Positions 26,184 to 33,073 of a DNA stretch of 64,000 nt are shown in pieces. The notes under the pieces were generated by a model. The model did no database searches and was not told the origin of the DNA. It saw only the letters and a list, made by a program, of their open reading frames with translations. Source of the stretch: Acidobacteriota bacterium. GTDB taxonomy: Bacteria; Actinomycetota; Acidimicrobiia; Acidimicrobiales; Microtrichaceae. Numbering within the stretch: the first letter of the stretch is position 1; each line of letters opens with the position of its first letter. The stretch covers positions 1 to 64,000 of the forward strand of contig QEUP01000001.1 of the NCBI GenBank assembly GCA_003577145.1, read 5' to 3'. A program made the translations under genes and the position numbers.

Positions 26184-27092
26184 ATGGATCTACTCTGCGA
26201 AGGGCGGATATGCGTCGTCACCGGCGCCGGCCGTGGAATAGGGCGTGAGCACGCGACGATGCTGGCGCGGCACGGAGCGAAAGTGGTGGTAAACGACCTG
26301 GGTGGCGACATGGACGGAACCGGCACACCCAGCGATGGCCCCGCCCACGAGGTCGCCCAAGAGATACGGGAAGCCGGTGGCGAAGCCGTCGCCAACGGGG
26401 ACGATGTGGCGTCCTGGGAAGGTGCGCAGCGGCTGATCAACACCGCGGTTGAGAGCTTCGGTGGCCTCGACGTGGTGGTGAACAATGCCGGGATCCTCCG
26501 GGATCGGATGCTGGTGAACATGACCGAGGACGAGTGGGACGCGGTGATCAACGTGCACCTGAAGGGCACCTTCGCGCCCTCTCGTTGGGCAGCCGCGTAC
26601 TGGCGGGAACAGACCAAGGCCGGCGAGCCTGTTGAGGCCAGGCTCATCAACACGACCTCGGTGTCGGGGATCTACGGGAACGCAGGCCAGACGAACTACG
26701 GCGCCGCCAAGATGGGTATCGCCGCCTTCACGGTGATCGCGTCGCGGGAGCTCGCCCGCTACGGGGTGACGGTAAATGCCATCGCGCCGGCGGCCCTGAC
26801 CCGGATGACGGAGAACCTCGGCATGGGAGAGGCCTCCGACGAGGTCAAGGAGCAGATGTCACCTCGATGGATCGCTCCGATCGTCACCTGGCTGGCGAGC
26901 ACCGAATCGTCGGCGGTGACCGGCCGGGTGTTCGAGGCCTCCGGCCGGGTGCTCGCCGTGGCCGAAGGCTGGCATCGTGGGCCGGTGGCGGAGCCCGTCG
27001 AGGACCCCACGCTGATCCGGCCGCTGGTCGACAAGCTGCTGGCCGAGGCCCGTCCCAATGCCGACATGAGCGGCCGGGACGAAAGCAAGTAG
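26184..27092 (+). CDS. Short-chain (3-hydroxyacyl-CoA) dehydrogenase
   Basis: 302 residues, ATG at 26184. Cofactor motif TGAGRGIG (13-20), NNAG (100-103), and catalytic tyrosine and lysine Y172 and K176 in QTNYGAAKMG. The long NDLGGDMDGTGTP insertion after strand 2, and the C-terminal extension after SAVTGRVFEASGRVLAVAEG, are typical of the (3R)-hydroxyacyl-CoA dehydrogenase unit of peroxisomal multifunctional enzyme type 2. The next gene, 34 bases on, encodes the matching MaoC-type hydratase 2, so the two probably do consecutive beta-oxidation steps through D-hydroxy intermediates. Confidence 0.9.
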   Translation: MDLLCEGRICVVTGAGRGIGREHATMLARHGAKVVVNDLGGDMDGTGTPSDGPAHEVAQEIREAGGEAVANGDDVASWEGAQRLINTAVESFGGLDVVVNNAGILRDRMLVNMTEDEWDAVINVHLKGTFAPSRWAAAYWREQTKAGEPVEARLINTTSVSGIYGNAGQTNYGAAKMGIAAFTVIASRELARYGVTVNAIAPAALTRMTENLGMGEASDEVKEQMSPRWIAPIVTWLASTESSAVTGRVFEASGRVLAVAEGWHRGPVAEPVEDPTLIRPLVDKLLAEARPNADMSGRDESK

Positions 27093-27126
27093 AAAGAACT
27101 CACTCAACACCAACGAGGAGAACGAG

Positions 27127-27981
27127 ATGCCCATCAATCCCGATGCCGTCGGTACCAAAGGGGAGCCGGTAGAGAGCTCGTGGACTTCGAAGGACTGCCT
27201 GCTCTATGCCCTCGGCGTGGGCGCGGGGATGAGCGACCCGACAGGCTTCGAGCTCGAGTTCACGACCGAGAACAGCCAGAACGTCGATCAGCGGGCGCTC
27301 CCTACCCAGGCCGTGGTGATTCCCTCCTTCGGCAGTGCCATGACCAACATCGGCACGTTCAATCCCGCCATGCTCGTACACGGCGAGCAGAAGGTGGTCC
27401 TGCACCGGGAGATCCCGGTCCAGGGCTCTGTGGTGACGATCAGCGAGGTCACCGGCATCTACGACAAGGGCAAGGGTGCCGTCGTCGAGGTCACTCTCGA
27501 TTCGAACCTCGAGGGTGACGGCGAGCCGCTATTCACGAACGTCTTCTCGGCGTTCATCCGCGGCGAGGGCGACTTCGGCGGCGACCGTGGCCCTTCCGGG
27601 CCCAAGAACGTCGCGCCGGAGCGCGATCCCGACGCGTCGATCACCTATCAGACCCGCGAGGACCAGGCACTTCTCTACCGCCTCTCCGGTGACCGCAACC
27701 CTTTGCACTCCGACCCGGAGTTCGCCAAGCTGGCCGGCTTCGACAAGCCGATCCTGCACGGGCTGTGCACCTATGGCTTCACCGGGCGGGCGCTGCTCCA
27801 CGGGCTGTGCGGCAGCGACCCGGCGCGGTTCAAGAGCATGGAGGGCCGCTTCTCCTCCCCGGTGTTCCCGGGGGAAGCACTCACGGTCAACATGTGGGTG
27901 GACGGGAACGAGGCCGTGTTCCAGACGCTCGGCGACGATGGTCGGGTCGTGCTGGACTCGGGGCTCTGCGTGTTCGAATAG
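27127..27981 (+). CDS. MaoC-family (R)-specific enoyl-CoA hydratase
   Basis: 284 residues with AACGAGGAGAACGAG before the ATG at 27127. The hydratase-2 motif is complete: YRLSGDRNPLHSDPEFAKLA, then GFDKPILHGL, with the catalytic aspartate and histidine. The N-terminal half is a second, catalytically silent hotdog domain, as in double-hotdog eukaryotic-type hydratase 2. It hydrates trans-2-enoyl-CoA to the (3R)-hydroxy form, the substrate of the preceding dehydrogenase. Its stop is followed within 10 bases by the first 54-bp hairpin element. Confidence 0.92.
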   Translation: MPINPDAVGTKGEPVESSWTSKDCLLYALGVGAGMSDPTGFELEFTTENSQNVDQRALPTQAVVIPSFGSAMTNIGTFNPAMLVHGEQKVVLHREIPVQGSVVTISEVTGIYDKGKGAVVEVTLDSNLEGDGEPLFTNVFSAFIRGEGDFGGDRGPSGPKNVAPERDPDASITYQTREDQALLYRLSGDRNPLHSDPEFAKLAGFDKPILHGLCTYGFTGRALLHGLCGSDPARFKSMEGRFSSPVFPGEALTVNMWVDGNEAVFQTLGDDGRVVLDSGLCVFE

Positions 27982-27990
27982 TCCCCCCCA

Positions 27991-28044
27991 GCCGTTCTTG
28001 GCAGCGTTTTCAGCGCATGGAGGGGGTATTGCTGCCAAGAACGG
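27991..28044. repeat. 54-bp hairpin element, copy 1
   Basis: Arms GCCGTTCTTGGCAGC and GCTGCCAAGAACGG can pair as a 14-bp stem around a 25-base loop that includes GCGCATGGAGGGGG. The copy at 28282-28335 is identical over all 54 bases, loop included. It lies just after the MaoC stop. There is no T-tract outside the stem, so a mobile or regulatory element is as likely as a terminator. Confidence 0.75.
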
Positions 28045-28074
28045 GTGGTGGGTAGCCGGGTAGCCTCGACTGAC

Positions 28075-28281
28075 ATGGCGCGCCCTCCGAAGAGAACAGC
28101 AGGTGGCCGAGTCACGCCCAAGGGTCGACGCCCCCGGGGAGAGCCTGCCCGCCCAACCACGACCAAGGCCCGCCTGCGGCAGCGCAGCCCCTGGGCTTGG
28201 TGGCTGGCGGTGCTGCTCGTGGCCGCCTTGCTGGCCTCGACTGCGAGCCTCGCTGCGGTGCTCGTGCTCAGCGGCAACTGA
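28075..28281 (+). CDS. Small membrane protein with one helix
   Basis: 68 residues from ATG at 28075 (MARPPKRTAGGRV). The first 40 residues are strongly basic, with many arginines, lysines and prolines; the end is one hydrophobic helix (WWLAVLLVAALLASTASLAAVLVLSG). No family is recognised. It resembles short tail-anchored or division-associated proteins of actinobacteria only in general shape. It is bracketed by two identical 54-bp hairpins, the second starting at the base after its stop codon. Confidence 0.6.
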   Translation: MARPPKRTAGGRVTPKGRRPRGEPARPTTTKARLRQRSPWAWWLAVLLVAALLASTASLAAVLVLSGN

Positions 28282-28335
28282 GCCGTTCTTGGCAGCGTTT
28301 TCAGCGCATGGAGGGGGTATTGCTGCCAAGAACGG
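28282..28335. repeat. 54-bp hairpin element, copy 2
   Basis: Identical in sequence and orientation to 27991-28044. It lies between the stop of the small membrane protein gene and the convergent histidine kinase gene, with 9 bases to spare, so it could end transcription from both sides. Confidence 0.75.
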
Positions 28336-28344
28336 CGGGCGCAC

Positions 28345-29778
28345 TTACTTCGACGGGAGGCGGACGACGGCGTCTATCCCCCCACCGGGGGCCTGGCGCA
28401 ACTCGGCGTCGCCGCCCTCGGCACGGGCGAGCTTCCTGACGATGGCCAGGCCCAGCCCAGTCCCGCCGAGCTGACCCGGCTGGCGTGATGCACGCCAGAA
28501 GCGATCGAAGGCGTGAGTGCGCTCCTCCTCGGTCAGCCCCGGGCCCTCGTCGATCACGTGGATCTCGACGTCCTCACCAACCGGCTGGGCCGTCAGGGTG
28601 GTTGTGCAACCATCGACAGAGGCCTCGATCGCGTTGGCAACCAGGTTGTCGACCATCTGGACCAGTCGGTCCCGTGTCGCATTGATCGTCAGGTCGCCGC
28701 TCTCGCTCCGGATGGTCACGTTCTGCTCCTCGGCAAGGGGCTGCCATGCCGTTGCCCTCTCGGCCAGCAGGTCGAACACCTCGACGGGCTCGGCAGTGGC
28801 CGCCGCAGAGGTCCGTCCCGCTCGTGCCAGTGAGAGGAGGCCGTCGACCAGGCGGGAGAGCCGGGCGACCTCACGGCGTGCTGCCTCGACGCTCTCGGCG
28901 TCGTCGTCGACCACCGACTGCTCGAGGTTCTCCAGCCTGAGCCTGAGCGCGGTGAGTGGGCTCCGGAGCTGGTGCGATGCCTCGGCCACGAACGACTCCT
29001 GTGACTCCATGAGATCCGCCAGGCGGCCAGCCATGTCGTTGAACGACTGCGATAGCGCCCTGACCTCCGGGGGACCGGAATCCGTCGGGGCTCTGGCACC
29101 GAGGTCGCCGCGGCCCAGCTCACCGGCTGCCGCCTCGAGGTGCCGCAGAGGCGCGGTCACCGAGCGGGCTAGAGCGAAACCGATTCCGCTGGCCAGCAGG
29201 AGCGTGACAGCAGCGATCGCCGCGAGCCGTAGCCAGTTGTCGCGGATGCGAGCGTCGACCTCGGCCGTCGGGTAGGTGATCCGGACGGCTCCGTAGACGA
29301 TGCCCCCTGAAGCCACGGGAACCGCCACATAGACGAGGCGTTCGTCGAGGGTCTCGGAGGGTCGGATGCCGGTGCTGACCTCACCGCTGAGGGCAGCGGC
29401 GACCTCAGGCCGAGTGTCGAAGTACCGTTCGCCGGGTTGGGGCGGCGAGGAGTCGGCCAGCGCCAGACCGTCTTGGTCCACGATGACGACTCGTCCCCCG
29501 GTATCGGCCTGGTAGGACTCGGCGATGCGCTGAAGCTCGGCTGAGACGGAGGCCTCCCCGGAGGAGGCATCGGCACCCTGCTCTCCTGCCGCCACAGCGG
29601 CCGAGTGGGCCTCCATCATGTCCTCCACGAAGCCGGCCATCGCAGAGGCGTCCCGTTCTACCTCGCTGATCAGCTCGTCGCGCCCGCGATGAGCGAACTC
29701 GAGGCCCAGCGGGATCTCGAGCACCACGAGTACGAGGACTGTGAGCGCCAGATAGCTGAGGAGTAGCCGGCGTGTCAC
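28345..29778 (-). CDS. Sensor histidine kinase
   Basis: 477 residues with a GTG start overlapping the response regulator stop (GTGA). Membrane helices at about 8-27 and 184-205 flank an extracytoplasmic sensor of some 155 residues. A HAMP domain follows (SVTAPLRHLEAAAGELGRGD), then the phospho-acceptor H269 in VAEASHQLRSPLTALRLRLE. The ATP domain has the N-box VDNLVANAIEA, G1 DEGPGL and G2 GTGLGLAIV. It should phosphorylate the regulator at 29775. The pair is divergent from the flavin/heme operon starting at 30556, the likely target. The sensor ligand is unknown. Confidence 0.93.
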   Translation of the reverse strand: MTRRLLLSYLALTVLVLVVLEIPLGLEFAHRGRDELISEVERDASAMAGFVEDMMEAHSAAVAAGEQGADASSGEASVSAELQRIAESYQADTGGRVVIVDQDGLALADSSPPQPGERYFDTRPEVAAALSGEVSTGIRPSETLDERLVYVAVPVASGGIVYGAVRITYPTAEVDARIRDNWLRLAAIAAVTLLLASGIGFALARSVTAPLRHLEAAAGELGRGDLGARAPTDSGPPEVRALSQSFNDMAGRLADLMESQESFVAEASHQLRSPLTALRLRLENLEQSVVDDDAESVEAARREVARLSRLVDGLLSLARAGRTSAAATAEPVEVFDLLAERATAWQPLAEEQNVTIRSESGDLTINATRDRLVQMVDNLVANAIEASVDGCTTTLTAQPVGEDVEIHVIDEGPGLTEEERTHAFDRFWRASRQPGQLGGTGLGLAIVRKLARAEGGDAELRQAPGGGIDAVVRLPSK

Positions 29779-30446
29779 CGGTCGTCTCTCAGGCGGAAGC
29801 CCACGCCTCGTACCGTCTCGATCCAGTCCGGGTCCCCGAGCTTCTTGCGGAGGCTGGCGACGTGCACATCGAGTGTCTTTGTCGGACCGTACCAGTGCGC
29901 GTCCCAGACCTGCTCGAGGATCTCCTCGCGTGTGAACGTCGCTCCGGGATCGGTGGCCAGCAACGCCAAGAGATCGAACTCCTTTGGTGTCAGGTTCATC
30001 TCCGAACCGTCCACCGTGGAGCGATGGGTTCGGGTGTCGACCTCCAACAAGCCGTCTCGGAGGATGGGGTCCTCTCCATCGCCTCTGGCATCGGTGCGGC
30101 GCAGCACAGCCCGGATGCGGGCCACCAGCTCGCGGAGGCCGAATGGCTTGACGAGGTAGTCGTCAGCCCCGAGCTCGAGCCCGACCACCTTGTCCACCTC
30201 CTCGCCCCGCGCGGTGACGACGATGACGGGTACGTTCGAGCGGGCCCGCAGCTCTCGGCAGACGTCGTTGCCGTCCATGTCCGGCAGACCGAGATCCAAC
30301 AGCACCAGATCGGCCGGTGGAGCCTCGAGAGCAGCGGCTCCCGTTGCCACACGCGTGCACTCGAATCCTTCCCGCTCCAGACCCTCCTCTAGTGGTATGG
30401 CAATCGCGTCGTCGTCCTCGACGATCAGTAGCTGCACGCCTTCCAC
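29775..30446 (-). CDS. OmpR/PhoB-family response regulator
   Basis: 223 residues from the GTG at 30446. The receiver has the acidic pocket EDDD (10-13), phospho-acceptor D51 in LLDLGLPDMDG and the lysine of YLVKPF. The winged-helix effector domain shows LTPKEFDLLALLATDPGATF, TREEILEQVWD and the recognition region TLDVHVASLRKKLGDPDW. It is translationally coupled to its kinase by a 4-base overlap and is transcribed away from the operon at 30556, with a 109-base shared control region. Confidence 0.93.
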   Translation of the reverse strand: MEGVQLLIVEDDDAIAIPLEEGLEREGFECTRVATGAAALEAPPADLVLLDLGLPDMDGNDVCRELRARSNVPVIVVTARGEEVDKVVGLELGADDYLVKPFGLRELVARIRAVLRRTDARGDGEDPILRDGLLEVDTRTHRSTVDGSEMNLTPKEFDLLALLATDPGATFTREEILEQVWDAHWYGPTKTLDVHVASLRKKLGDPDWIETVRGVGFRLRDDR

Positions 30447-30486
30447 GGTGTCACGTCTGAGGGTCGGCGGTGGGCATCTTTGCCGA

Positions 30487-30546
30487 TCCTTTACCTGCTG
30501 CTGGGCCGGGCGTGGAAGTCCGCTCCGTATCGTCACGGGTAAAGGA
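30487..30546 (+). promoter_or_regulatory. Inverted repeat that can cover the ribosome site of the 30556 gene
   Basis: TCCTTTACC (30487-30495) is the exact complement of GGTAAAGGA (30538-30546). The second arm contains the start of the strong AAAGGAGGT ribosome site of the first operon gene. If both arms are in the transcript, the site could be masked; alternatively this may be a regulator operator in the shared control region. Confidence 0.35.
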
Positions 30547-30555
30547 GGTCGAACA

Positions 30556-31047
30556 ATGGAACGACGTAAGGCACTGGCCATCACAGCGGCGATCGTCGCA
30601 ACCGCGGCAACGGGTGGTGTGGCGTTTGCGGCGAACATGGGCCTGCTCGGCTTTGGCGGCGGCGATTCCGCCGTGGGCAGCCTCGATGCCCAAAACGTCG
30701 CCGAACTGGCTGCGGACTCGACGGCGGCAGGCTCCACGAGCTCAACCGCATCCACCCTCCCCGAGGTCATCGTCGTGGACGAGTACGTGAACGACAGCGC
30801 CGGGACCGCCGGCACGACGGCAGCGGGGCAGTCGGGCAGCTCGTCCGGAGACAGCTCGGTTCCCGGGTTCGAGACGAGCAGTTCGAGCCCCTCGATGACC
30901 GTCGTCACTCAGGCTCCCCCGTCGCCCTCTTCCGGTGGTCACCACGACGACGACCAGTACGAGGATGACGACGAGCATGGTGCAGGCGACCACGACGAGG
31001 GCGAGCACGAGGACGAGGAGCACGAAGGGGACGAAGACGATGACTGA
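30556..31047 (+). CDS. Exported acidic protein with His/Asp/Glu-rich tail
   Basis: 163 residues, ATG at 30556, with a near-perfect AAAGGAGGTC ribosome site. The N-terminus is a signal or anchor (RRKALAITAAIVATAATGGVAFA). A serine/threonine/glycine-rich disordered middle includes LPEVIVVDEYVND, and the last 40 residues are almost wholly His, Asp and Glu (beginning SGGHHDDDQYEDDDEH). Such tails commonly bind divalent metals. Its stop overlaps the start of the next gene by 8 bases. No recognised domain. It may be a metal-buffering or redox partner of the ApbE/heme module; this is inference from position. Confidence 0.7.
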   Translation: MERRKALAITAAIVATAATGGVAFAANMGLLGFGGGDSAVGSLDAQNVAELAADSTAAGSTSSTASTLPEVIVVDEYVNDSAGTAGTTAAGQSGSSSGDSSVPGFETSSSSPSMTVVTQAPPSPSSGGHHDDDQYEDDDEHGAGDHDEGEHEDEEHEGDEDDD

Positions 31048-31501
31048 GGGCAAAGGCGCCAAGGGCCGCGCTCGACGACCACGCCCCGCGTCGGTGGGGA
31101 GGATCATCGCCACCGGCGTCAGCGCCAGCGCGACGCTGGGACTCGTCGGTGCCCTGGCGCTCGATCAAGACACCGACTCAGATTCCGCTCCCTCGGCGGA
31201 CAGCCTCGAGCTCTCGACCGCTGTCCCGACCGGACAGGCAGCCGCAGCGGCGGCCCCGTCCGGGTCGAGGCCCATCATCGTCGTGCGCCGGATCCACCTG
31301 AACCCCACCGGTGGCTCCGCTGGGGGCACGGCCGGTGGGGGAGCAGCAGCTGAGTCCGGCCAATCGGTCGTGGTGAGCCCGGGCCCGGTGGGCTCGGGCT
31401 CTGCGACGGCGAGCATTGCACCGACACCCGCGCCGGCACCGGTCATGGCCAGCGCACCCGCTTCGTCGCCGTCACCCGACACATCGAGTGGGGCAAGCTG
31501 A
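31040..31501 (+). CDS. Small membrane-anchored, Pro/Ala/Gly-rich protein with ApbE-like acceptor motif
   Basis: 153 residues from ATG at 31040. After a basic start (MTEGKGAKGRARRPRPASVG) comes one helix (IIATGVSASATLGLVGALAL), then a disordered linker. IIVVRRIHLNPTGG recalls IVVDEYVND in the protein before it. The final residues are PDTSSGAS and stop. This fits the flavinylation consensus D-x-x-(S/T)-(G/S)-A-(T/S) used by ApbE, whose gene starts on the last base of this stop codon. No FMN_bind domain is present. The seen facts are the motif and the coupling; flavin attachment is a hypothesis. The ApbE here has no visible export signal, so where modification would occur is unclear. Confidence 0.7.
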   Translation: MTEGKGAKGRARRPRPASVGRIIATGVSASATLGLVGALALDQDTDSDSAPSADSLELSTAVPTGQAAAAAAPSGSRPIIVVRRIHLNPTGGSAGGTAGGGAAAESGQSVVVSPGPVGSGSATASIAPTPAPAPVMASAPASSPSPDTSSGAS

Positions 31502-32430
31502 TGGAGGAGCGCCGGTTCTGGTCGATGGGAACGATCTGTCACATCGTCATCGACAGCGCCCGCCCCGGCCTGGCGGCAGGGGCGGTGGATCATCTCGAGG
31601 GCTTGGAGCGGCGCTGGAGCAGGTTCATCGGCGACAGTGATCTCGTCAGGATCAACCGTGCCGGTGCCGGAACAACGACTGTGGCGCCCGAGACGGCGGA
31701 GCTGATCCAGCGGGCCTGCCTCGGCTGGGAATGGAGCGGAGGGCGGTTCGACCCGACGGTACTCGACTCACTTGTCGCCCTCGGGTACGACCGCACGTTC
31801 GAGTCCCTCGCTGGGCGCGTGGCAACGCGGACGGAACCGGGCGCGCCCGCCCCTGGTTGTGACTCGATCGAGGTCGACATCGACCGCTGCACAGTCCGGT
31901 TGGAAGAGGGACAGCATCTCGACCTGGGTGGCATCGCCAAGGGTCGGGCAGCTGACATGACCGCCGAGTGGCTGCTCTCCCACGGCGTCCGGGCCGGGCT
32001 GGTCAGCGTCGGTGGCGATCTGCGGGTCGCGGGTCGACGAGGTGACCGACCTTGGCAGGTGTCGATCCTCGATCCCTTCGACACCGACCATGCTCTGTGC
32101 ACGCTCGCATTGGAGACAGGTGCACTTGCCACCAGCAGCACGAGACGGCGGCGGTGGGCCACAACGGAAGGCCAGGCCCACCACCTGATCGACCCGCGCA
32201 CCGGAAATCCCGCGCAGTCGGGCCTGAGCGCGGTCTCGGTCATCGCCGGCGAGGCCTCGTGGGCCGAGATCGCAGCCAAGGCCGCGTTGCTGGCCGGCTT
32301 GGAAGAGGGCGTGTCCCTTGTGGAGGGAGCAGGCCTGGCCGCTGCCTTCGTCGACGATGGCGGCACCGTGTTCGCAACCGAGTCGCTTTGTCGGCACCTG
32401 GTGTCGGACGAGGAGCTGATCCTGCTATGA
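31501..32430 (+). CDS. apbE: FAD:protein FMN transferase ApbE
   Basis: 309 residues; ATG at 31501 overlaps the preceding TGA by one base. ApbE hallmarks: MGTICHIVI at the N-terminus, SLVALGYDR-type core, LDLGGIAKGRAADMTAEWLL (the FAD/metal region), VSVGGDLRVAG and HHLIDPRTGNPAQSGLSAVS. The enzyme moves FMN from FAD to a Ser/Thr of target proteins through a phosphoester bond, with Mg. No signal peptide is seen, so a cytoplasmic location is likely. Targets in this operon are discussed at 31040. Followed 22 bases later by the heme-type membrane protein. Confidence 0.93.
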   Translation: MEERRFWSMGTICHIVIDSARPGLAAGAVDHLEGLERRWSRFIGDSDLVRINRAGAGTTTVAPETAELIQRACLGWEWSGGRFDPTVLDSLVALGYDRTFESLAGRVATRTEPGAPAPGCDSIEVDIDRCTVRLEEGQHLDLGGIAKGRAADMTAEWLLSHGVRAGLVSVGGDLRVAGRRGDRPWQVSILDPFDTDHALCTLALETGALATSSTRRRRWATTEGQAHHLIDPRTGNPAQSGLSAVSVIAGEASWAEIAAKAALLAGLEEGVSLVEGAGLAAAFVDDGGTVFATESLCRHLVSDEELILL

Positions 32431-32452
32431 GGAGCCGAGAGGGTGTGGCCGC

Positions 32453-33073
32453 ATGAATGAGCACCTCTGGTGGTACACCGCGCGTGCTTCAGGGCTGGTG
32501 GCATGGGCGCTGCTGGCGGCCTGCGTCGCGTGGGGCCTGTTTCTCTCGAGCAGGGCTCTGGGAAAGCGCCCGCCGGCACCATGGCTGCTCGACCTCCACC
32601 GCTATCTGGCAGTGCTGCTCCTCGCTTTCACCGGTATGCATCTCGCGTCACTGGTCGCCGACAGCTACGTCGACTTCGGATGGTCCGAGCTGTTCGTCCC
32701 GCTGACATCGGAATGGCAGCGAGGAGCCGTGGCTTGGGGGGTCATCGGGATGTACGGCCTCATCGCCATACAGCTCACGTCGATCTACATGCGGCGCATA
32801 CCGAAGAAGGTCTGGCGATGGGTCCACCGCAGCTCATACGCGGTGCTGGTCATGGTCTCGGTGCATGCCATCGCAGCTGGGACCGACGTCAAGAGCCCGG
32901 TGGTGGGCTGGGCCGTCGTCGTGGGTCTGGTCGGCATAGCGTTCCCGGTTGTGTACCGCCGGCTCGCCCCTCGCAAGGGTGGTCGTGCGGTGCGGGAGAA
33001 GGTGGCCCGTCCCGAGCGAGTGGCTACCTCAGCGGGTGGCCGCCAGGCCCGGGTGCGCGCCGGGGTTGGGTGA
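32453..33073 (+). CDS. Ferric reductase-like transmembrane heme protein
   Basis: 206 residues with about five or six hydrophobic helices. Four histidines are placed as two pairs, H49/H63 (HRYLAVLLLAFTGMH) and H125/H138 (HRSSYAVLVMVSVH), the pattern of cytochrome b-type ferric reductase/MsrQ-like domains that carry electrons across the membrane. The C-terminal 45 residues are basic and cytoplasmic-like, with no NAD or FAD domain attached. With ApbE and a possible flavin-bearing tether next to it, a trans-membrane electron relay is the obvious model. Its stop overlaps the 3' end of the convergent fucosidase by 45 bases. Confidence 0.85.
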   Translation: MNEHLWWYTARASGLVAWALLAACVAWGLFLSSRALGKRPPAPWLLDLHRYLAVLLLAFTGMHLASLVADSYVDFGWSELFVPLTSEWQRGAVAWGVIGMYGLIAIQLTSIYMRRIPKKVWRWVHRSSYAVLVMVSVHAIAAGTDVKSPVVGWAVVVGLVGIAFPVVYRRLAPRKGGRAVREKVARPERVATSAGGRQARVRAGVG

